The notes under the pieces were generated by a model that had not been told where the DNA came from, did not search any database, and worked only from the letters and a program-made list of their open reading frames with translations. A stretch of DNA of 9,832 nt. Origin: Clostridia bacterium (GTDB lineage Bacteria; Bacillota; Clostridia; Oscillospirales; CAG-272). Positions 6,175-9,832 of the stretch are shown one piece after another. Both the position numbers and the translations under genes were made by a program. The stretch spans positions 1 to 9,832 of the forward strand of contig CAADYQ010000089.1 of NCBI GenBank assembly GCA_900753295.1, in the 5' to 3' direction. The stretch's first letter is position 1; each line of letters starts with the position of its first letter.

Positions 6175-6203
6175 TTGAATTTACAGCCGATCTGTGGTAT
6201 AAT
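6175..6203 (+). promoter_or_regulatory. Sigma-A promoter of smpB-ssrA
   Basis: TTGAAT (6175-6180), a 17-bp spacer and consensus TATAAT (6198-6203) with an extended TGG in front. Transcription would start near 6210, leaving a leader of about 27 nt to smpB. No separate promoter is evident in the 24 bp between smpB and the mature tmRNA 5' end, so this promoter probably drives both, with the tmRNA released by processing. Confidence 0.85.
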
Positions 6204-6236
6204 AATACAGATGACAAATGAAAGGGGGCGCGCATC

Positions 6237-6710
6237 ATGCCGTCACATGGCGGAACAAAGCTGATAGCAACAAACAAAAAAGCATATCACGAGTATTTTG
6301 TAGATGACAGGTATGAGGCGGGCATTGCCCTTTTCGGCACCGAGGTCAAAAGCGTAAGACTCGGTCAGGTCAATCTCAAGGATTGCTACTGTACGATAAA
6401 GAACAACGAAATATTTGTCAACGGTATGCATATCAGCCCTTATGAAAAGGGTAACATTTTTAATCGCGATCCTATAAGACAGCGTAAGCTGCTGATGCAC
6501 AAGCGTGAAATAATCAAGCTCGCTGCGCTTTCGGCGCAAAAAGGGTTTTCCCTTATTCCCCTTTCGCTTTACTTCAAGGATTCGCGGGTCAAAGTCGAGC
6601 TCGGACTTTGCAGAGGTAAAAAGCTGTATGATAAGCGTGAGACCGATGCAAAGAATGAAGCAAAGCGCGAAATGGAACGCGCCGAAAAATCATCACGTGA
6701 AAAATGGTGA
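6237..6710 (+). CDS. smpB: SsrA-binding protein SmpB
   Basis: SmpB binds the tRNA-like domain of tmRNA and mimics the missing codon-anticodon stem, placing tmRNA in the A site of stalled ribosomes. The 157-aa protein has the family's hallmarks: IATNKKAYHEYFVDDRYEAG at the N-terminus; GTEVKSVRLGQVNLKD; HISPYEKGN; the RKLLMHKREI segment; and a basic C-terminal tail containing GKKLYDKRETDAKNEAKRE. That tail enters the mRNA channel and becomes helical. Length is normal. GGGGG lies about 8 nt before ATG 6237. The stop codon is 24 nt before the mature 5' end of tmRNA, its functional partner, so the pair forms a unit. Confidence 0.97.
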   Translation: MPSHGGTKLIATNKKAYHEYFVDDRYEAGIALFGTEVKSVRLGQVNLKDCYCTIKNNEIFVNGMHISPYEKGNIFNRDPIRQRKLLMHKREIIKLAALSAQKGFSLIPLSLYFKDSRVKVELGLCRGKKLYDKRETDAKNEAKREMERAEKSSREKW

Positions 6711-6734
6711 GCGTTTGGCTGACTGTTTTTATAT

Positions 6735-7102
6735 GGGGGCGTAAAGGTTTCGACGGGGATTTTGAGGTATGGTAAGCGGGTAGAGCCGGGTAAACTCTTA
6801 AAACTGCTCAACTTAAAAATAAACGCTAACGATAATTTAGCATACGCAGCCTAAGGCTGTGACGCAGTCCTGCGGGACTGCCCGTTCCACCCATGAGTAC
6901 CGCGGCTTGGGATGGGGCGTCATTTAGCGGTGCACGTGCATTGCCCTTTTGCTTTTGAGGCAGTCATGAAGAAAAAAGCTACCCGTGACGGCAGGGTGAC
7001 GGTTCCCGACCGCCATGGGGAAATCTAAATAACCGCCTGCACCCGGAGAAAGCCATATCAAGAGATTTTCGGACAGGGGTTCGACTCCCCTCGCCTCCAC
7101 CA
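6735..7102 (+). ncRNA. ssrA: Transfer-messenger RNA (tmRNA)
   Basis: This one-piece tmRNA of about 368 nt rescues ribosomes stalled on broken mRNAs. The acceptor stem pairs GGGGGCG (6735-6741) with CGCCTCC (7092-7098), with one G-U pair, then discriminator A and encoded CCA (7100-7102). The 5' signature GGTTTCGACGGGG follows the stem. A T-arm AGGGG-TTCGACT-CCCCT is at 7075-7091. The mRNA-like part encodes a tag at 6825-6854. GC-rich stretches downstream of the tag fit the usual pseudoknots, which I did not fold individually. It follows smpB by 24 nt and has its own terminator. Open frames antisense to it are artefacts. Confidence 0.97.
6825..6854 (+). other. tmRNA proteolysis-tag reading frame, ANDNLAYAA
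   Basis: From the resume codon GCT at 6825 the frame reads Ala-Asn-Asp-Asn-Leu-Ala-Tyr-Ala-Ala and then TAA (6852-6854). With the alanine carried by tmRNA, the tag is A-ANDNLAYAA. The ANDN start is typical of Gram-positive tags. The end is YAA, where many tags have LAA. The two terminal alanines that ClpX recognises are kept, and clpX lies upstream in this window. Confidence 0.93.
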
Positions 7103-7140
7103 ATAACAAAAGGACGACCTTGCGTCGTCCTTTTGTTATT
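7102..7140 (+). terminator. Intrinsic terminator of ssrA
   Basis: Arms 7102-7118 and 7124-7140 form a 17-bp perfect stem (core GGACGAC/GTCGTCC) with a CTTGC loop. The right arm ends in TTTTGTTATT, which serves as the T-rich tract, with matching A-rich bases on the left. The stem begins at the last A of the encoded CCA, so tmRNA 3' maturation must cut within it. Confidence 0.9.
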
Positions 7141-7161
7141 GAAGAAGCCAGGAATGAGTCG

Positions 7162-7265
7162 CCCCCTCAAGCCCGCAAGGGCTTGAAAAGGTTTGCGCCA
7201 GCAGAAATTGTGGAGTCCGTACAAACAGACGCGCAAACCGGGGTTCAGACTCCCCGACGCTCCTT
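7162..7265. repeat. Structured intergenic repeat, copy 1
   Basis: The left arm (7162-7197) carries a hairpin TCAAGCCC-GCAA-GGGCTTGA (7167-7186) and then GGTTTGCG (7190-7197). The right arm has CGCAAACC (7232-7239) overlapping a second hairpin CGGGG-TTCAGACT-CCCCG (7239-7256) and then ACG. GGTTTGCGC pairs with GCGCAAACC, enclosing a 32-nt core that does not match the core of copy 2. The element is non-coding in every frame that I would trust. Family unknown to me. Confidence 0.8.
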
Positions 7266-7292
7266 GTCATACGCGTGTGAGAAAAGAATATT

Positions 7293-7396
7293 CCCCCATC
7301 AAGCCCGAAGGGCTTGAATTGGTTTGCGTAATATGAAGAATGAAATCTGAAGTTATGGTACCGCAAACCGGGGTTCAGACTCCCCGACGTTTCTTG
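7293..7396. repeat. Structured intergenic repeat, copy 2
   Basis: It has the same architecture and length as copy 1. The first hairpin is TCAAGCCC-GAA-GGGCTTGA (7299-7317). GGTTTGCG (7321-7328) pairs with CGCAAACC (7362-7369) around a 33-nt core, AT-rich and unrelated to copy 1. The second hairpin CGGGG-TTCAGACT-CCCCG (7369-7386) is identical to that in copy 1. Twenty-seven bp of unrelated sequence separates the copies. The far end comes within about 10 bp of the stop codon of the minus-strand esterase gene. Confidence 0.8.
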
Positions 7397-7406
7397 AGGC
7401 GTTTGC

Positions 7407-8441
7407 TCACTTAACGCCTTCGTGGATCCTTATAAATTCAATCAACCGTTGCCAGTCCTCGCGGCTGAAATAGTGGCGTCCGGCGCGCAGGTGATAACCG
7501 ATGTCACCGCGCGGGAAGAAATCGCCTGCCTTCGGCAGGTCATCGGGACATTCAAGTCCGCGGGAAAATACCGGAGATGCGGCGAGCGCGGAAAGAAACT
7601 CCGATGTCGGGTCCGCCCATGCGTCTTCCGAGGCGCTACCGATAAGCACTCGGCGCGGAGCTATTGCGGCGAGAAGAAAATGCTGATCACATGGCAGTTC
7701 ATCCTCATGTTCTGCATATTTATAATAATTTTCGCAGAACCAATAGGGGAATCTGCTGCATATATCCTTTATATTTTCTCCGCTTTTGCCGCGCGAAAGC
7801 GCGGCGCCGCTACATCCCGAATCGTTTGAGTACGCATAGGCAAAGCGTTCGTCATCTGCGGCGGCAAGAAGCGCCGCTTTACCGAGTCGCGAATGACCGC
7901 AGACTATCGCACAGTCGAGGTCGAGTATATCGCCGCGCGTTTCGGCATGATCCATGATGCGGCTTGCAGCCCAAGCCCACATTGCGATTTTTCCGGCATC
8001 GTCTGGGCGGCGGCTGCCGTTGTATAAAATGCCTGCCAGACCGTCGGTAAAATCGTTATTGTCGCGTGTTACGTCGTTATGGCAGAACGACAGCACCGAA
8101 AAACCGTTGTCGACCAATTCCTCTGTGGGCATATATCTGTCCGGAACGCTGTCCCGAAAGTTTATATGTACAAAAAACGGATGACGCTTACCGTCACAGA
8201 TCAGCGTCTCATAAAACGGAAATGAGAATTCCCTGCCCGCTGTTCTGCATGTCACAGTCACCTTGTTGAGGGTCGCTTTGCCCGCGCAAAAGTTTGGCAC
8301 GATGTCCTCTTTGACTGTGAAAACCGGTGTGTTCCAAGTGGCGCGAACATATCCGTATATTTCCCGGTGAAGGATATCAAGCATTTCACCGCGCGGGCGC
8401 AGTGCGGGGAGATCGCGCTTTTTCAGAAGTGTATCAAGCAT
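7407..8441 (-). CDS. Intracellular CE15/acetylxylan-esterase-like alpha/beta hydrolase
   Basis: The 344-aa protein is a serine alpha/beta hydrolase. The nucleophile elbow GHSRLGK places Ser184. It is followed by NDSGCSGAAL (206-215), FPYWFCENY, LPCDQHFLLAAIAPR (249-263) and SASEDAWADP (269-278). The late GYHLRAGRHYF segment likely supplies the histidine. This motif set resembles glucuronoyl esterases (CE15) and proteins often labelled acetylxylan esterases. The Glu found in fungal CE15 enzymes in the first motif is Asp or Asn here, so the acid may instead come from Glu272 or Asp273. No signal peptide is present, suggesting action on imported esterified sugars. I chose ATG 8441 because GAGGTGG lies about 8 nt upstream; GTG 8456 overlaps that RBS. 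Substrate is not determined. Confidence 0.8.
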   Translation of the reverse strand: MLDTLLKKRDLPALRPRGEMLDILHREIYGYVRATWNTPVFTVKEDIVPNFCAGKATLNKVTVTCRTAGREFSFPFYETLICDGKRHPFFVHINFRDSVPDRYMPTEELVDNGFSVLSFCHNDVTRDNNDFTDGLAGILYNGSRRPDDAGKIAMWAWAASRIMDHAETRGDILDLDCAIVCGHSRLGKAALLAAADDERFAYAYSNDSGCSGAALSRGKSGENIKDICSRFPYWFCENYYKYAEHEDELPCDQHFLLAAIAPRRVLIGSASEDAWADPTSEFLSALAASPVFSRGLECPDDLPKAGDFFPRGDIGYHLRAGRHYFSREDWQRLIEFIRIHEGVK

Positions 8442-8471
8442 CCGGAGCCACCTCACATATTTGATGTTTCT

Positions 8472-8500
8472 ATTATACTATTTCGCGTGAAAAAATTCAA
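8472..8500 (-). promoter_or_regulatory. Sigma-A promoter of the esterase gene
   Basis: On the minus strand, TTGAAT (plus 8495-8500), 17 bp and TATAAT (plus 8472-8477). Transcription would begin near 8465, leaving about 24 nt to ATG 8441. Its -35 box lies only 18 bp from the -35 of the divergent marR promoter, so one bound regulator could affect both. Confidence 0.85.
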
Positions 8501-8518
8501 TTATCTGATCGAAAAAAC

Positions 8519-8547
8519 TTGACAACAGCGTGCGCACATGATATAAT
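8519..8547 (+). promoter_or_regulatory. Consensus sigma-A promoter of the marR-TSUP operon
   Basis: A perfect TTGACA (8519-8524), a 17-bp spacer and a perfect TATAAT (8542-8547), preceded by the extended element TGA. This is the strongest promoter in the window on paper. A promoter this strong for a regulator gene fits one that is normally held down by repression. Confidence 0.9.
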
Positions 8548-8574
8548 TATGAACATTATAATATTAGAATAATT
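8545..8574. promoter_or_regulatory. Candidate MarR operator
   Basis: AATTAT (8545-8550) and ATAATT (8569-8574) form an inverted repeat centred near the palindrome ATTATAAT (8555-8562). They overlap the -10 box, start site and leader of the marR promoter. MarR proteins often repress themselves through AT-rich palindromes in this position. The region is AT-rich, so a chance match is possible. Confidence 0.35.
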
Positions 8575-8584
8575 GGAGGGTCCG

Positions 8585-9034
8585 ATGTCTGCTATAAAAA
8601 TGATCGCCATAGGGCGAAAGCTTGCCAACATCTATAATGAACTGTCACTGCCGATATGCCGAAAGTACGGTGTAAATCAGACATGCTTTGATGTTTTGAT
8701 GTTTTGTGCCAATAATCCCGAAAACAATACCGCGCGGGATATCTGCGCCGTCCGCGGTATAAAAAGCGGGATCGCATCAGTGGCTGTGGAAACGCTCATC
8801 AGCGGCGAATACATGACGCGCGAATGCGATCCGCACGACCGACGTATACGCCGCCTCGTGCCGACGGAAAAAGCCGCTCCGCTGATAAATGAAGGGCGCA
8901 GGATGCAGCAGAATTTTGCACGAACGTTGCGTCGCGGCATAACAGCGGAGGAATTGCAGGCGTTTGAAAGCATAAACGCAAAGCTGGAGGAAAATATGCG
9001 TGCATTCGACACGGGGGTGACGAGCGATGATTAA
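8585..9034 (+). CDS. MarR-family transcriptional regulator
   Basis: The 149-aa protein has the MarR winged-helix layout. A helical N-terminal dimerisation part is followed by a recognition region (TARDICAVRGIKSGIASVAVE), then ISGEYMTRECDPHDRRIRRLVPT. The last part matches the D-x-R-x-x-R-x-L-x-T wing signature. A second helical dimerisation part ends the protein. GGAGGG (8575-8580) is 4 nt before ATG 8585. The in-frame TTG 8573 overlaps the RBS, so I rejected it. The gene overlaps the permease gene by 8 bp, implying translational coupling. It is divergent from the esterase, with promoters close enough to be controlled together. The ligand is unknown. Confidence 0.9.
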   Translation: MSAIKMIAIGRKLANIYNELSLPICRKYGVNQTCFDVLMFCANNPENNTARDICAVRGIKSGIASVAVETLISGEYMTRECDPHDRRIRRLVPTEKAAPLINEGRRMQQNFARTLRRGITAEELQAFESINAKLEENMRAFDTGVTSDD

Positions 9035-9797
9035 GGTCATTGTGTGCATTATCGCAGGGCTCGGCGCGGGACTTGGAACCGGGTTTGCCGGAATGAGCGC
9101 GGCGGCGGTGATAAGTCCCATGCTTATCACGTTCCTTGATATGGATCCTTATATGGCTGTTGGAATAGCGCTTGCAAGCGATGTGCTCGCGAGCGCGGCA
9201 TCTGCCGTTACATACGGTAAAAACAAAAACCTCGATATCAAAAACGGTATCATAATGATGATATCGGTGCTTTGCTTTACGGCGGTCGGAAGTTATGTTG
9301 CCAGCATAGTGCCAAAAACGGCCATGGGCAATATGTCTGTTATCATGACGTTGCTGTTAGGCATAAAATTCATCGCCAGACCGGTGGTGGAGCCTAAAAA
9401 GCGCTTTGAAAACGCAACAGCAAAGCAAAAGGCGATCCGCTCGGCGCTCGGAGGCATGGTCGTTGGCTCGATATGCGGTTTTGTAGGTGCGGGCGGCGGA
9501 ATGATGATGCTGCTTGTGCTGACGGCGGTCCTCGGCTACGAGTTGAAAACGGCGGTGGGTACAAGTGTGTTCATAATGAGTGCGACCGCGCTCACGGGTG
9601 CCGTGAGCCATTTTGCGATAGGCGGCGCGCCGGACATAGAGGCGCTTGTGATCTGCGTGATAAGCACGCTGGCTTTTGCACAACTTGCCGCATTTCTGGC
9701 TAACAAGGCAAGTCCCATAACGCTCAACCGTATAACCGGAGCCATACTTGTGGTGCTTGGCATAGCCATTCTCGCCGTGAACCATTTTGCAAAATAG
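9027..9797 (+). CDS. TauE/SafE (TSUP) family membrane permease
   Basis: The 256-aa protein is almost wholly hydrophobic with about seven to eight predicted membrane spans. It shows the internal duplication of the TSUP family. The first half has GTGFAGMSAAAVISPML near residues 17-33. The second half has GSICGFVGAGGGMMMLLVL, with the family's GAGGG signature, after a cytoplasmic loop rich in Lys and Arg (VEPKKRFENATAKQK). Members move small anions such as sulfite, sulfoacetate or other organosulfur and carboxylate compounds, probably with protons; the substrate here is not shown. ATG 9027 lies 8 bp before the end of marR, with GGGGG 9 nt upstream. The gene is complete; no terminator is resolved before the window ends. 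Confidence 0.9.
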   Translation: MIKVIVCIIAGLGAGLGTGFAGMSAAAVISPMLITFLDMDPYMAVGIALASDVLASAASAVTYGKNKNLDIKNGIIMMISVLCFTAVGSYVASIVPKTAMGNMSVIMTLLLGIKFIARPVVEPKKRFENATAKQKAIRSALGGMVVGSICGFVGAGGGMMMLLVLTAVLGYELKTAVGTSVFIMSATALTGAVSHFAIGGAPDIEALVICVISTLAFAQLAAFLANKASPITLNRITGAILVVLGIAILAVNHFAK

Positions 9798-9832
9798 TTA
9801 AGTTCTTTTCCGCAGAAAAAAACTAGCGGCCG

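Noticed and set aside
6924..7236. Minus-strand open frames reading ARGVEPLSEN and GEGSRTPVRK
   Set aside because: They are antisense to the tmRNA 3' half. Such frames are common misannotations over ssrA and have no RBS or independent support.
7120..7366. Open frames on both strands through the structured repeats
   Set aside because: Their codons come from the repeat arms and the ssrA terminator; sequence is low in protein character and the repeats explain the openness.
7162..7396. Integron attC sites or a CRISPR array
   Set aside because: The arms lack the attC core GTTRRRY/RYYYAAC pattern, there is no integrase nearby, and two units of 104 bp with long structured arms do not fit a CRISPR repeat-spacer layout.
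9810..9829. CCGC ... GCGG at the window end as a terminator for the permease
   Set aside because: Only a 4-bp stem with a 12-nt loop is visible and the window ends directly after it, so no terminator can be supported.

Overview
The window looks like chromosomal DNA from a Gram-positive member of the Clostridia, probably a gut Oscillospirales/Christensenellales-type lineage. The reasons are the gene order tig-clpP-clpX, near-consensus sigma-A promoters (TTGACA/TTGAAx, 17 bp, TGnTATAAT), Firmicutes ribosome-binding sites complementary to the CCUUUCU-3' end of 16S rRNA, a tmRNA tag of the type ANDNLAYAA, and a cysteine-rich protein of a family I recall only from Clostridia. The taxon is an inference from these traits.

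Layout. (1) 1-3829 (+): a proteostasis operon, trigger factor (tig), the ClpP protease and the ClpX unfoldase, with a promoter at 134-161 and an intrinsic terminator at 3789-3829. Hairpins lie between tig and clpP and just before clpX, and a 22-bp sequence is present three times in tandem across the clpP stop codon. (2) 3850-4683 (-): an uncharacterised Cys-rich protein with six consecutive cysteines, possibly sporulation-linked. (3) 4975-6081 (+): a surface protein with a signal peptide, a probable beta-sandwich domain, a Pro/Thr linker and a GCGSS-TM-KKKK tail, under a strong extended -10 promoter. (4) 6175-7140 (+): smpB and ssrA (tmRNA) from one promoter, with a terminator that begins at the tmRNA CCA end. 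(5) 7162-7396: two non-coding repeats of about 104 bp with conserved structured arms and unrelated cores, between convergent 3' ends. (6) 7407-8441 (-): an intracellular CE15/acetylxylan-esterase-like alpha/beta hydrolase, divergent from (7) 8585-9797 (+): a MarR regulator overlapping a TauE/SafE (TSUP) permease.

How the genes work together. Trigger factor receives nascent chains. SmpB and tmRNA rescue stalled ribosomes and add a degradation tag ending in YAA. ClpXP would then degrade the tagged chains. Nearly the whole nascent-chain quality-control path therefore lies within about 7 kb. The last three genes look like a small regulated metabolic locus in which the MarR protein may control both divergent promoters.

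The most unusual non-coding feature is the pair of structured repeats after ssrA. Also worth checking are the 22-bp triplication at clpP, the shared GAAAGGTATGGT leader motif, and the C-terminal tail of the surface protein. No CRISPR array, insertion sequence or defence system was found.
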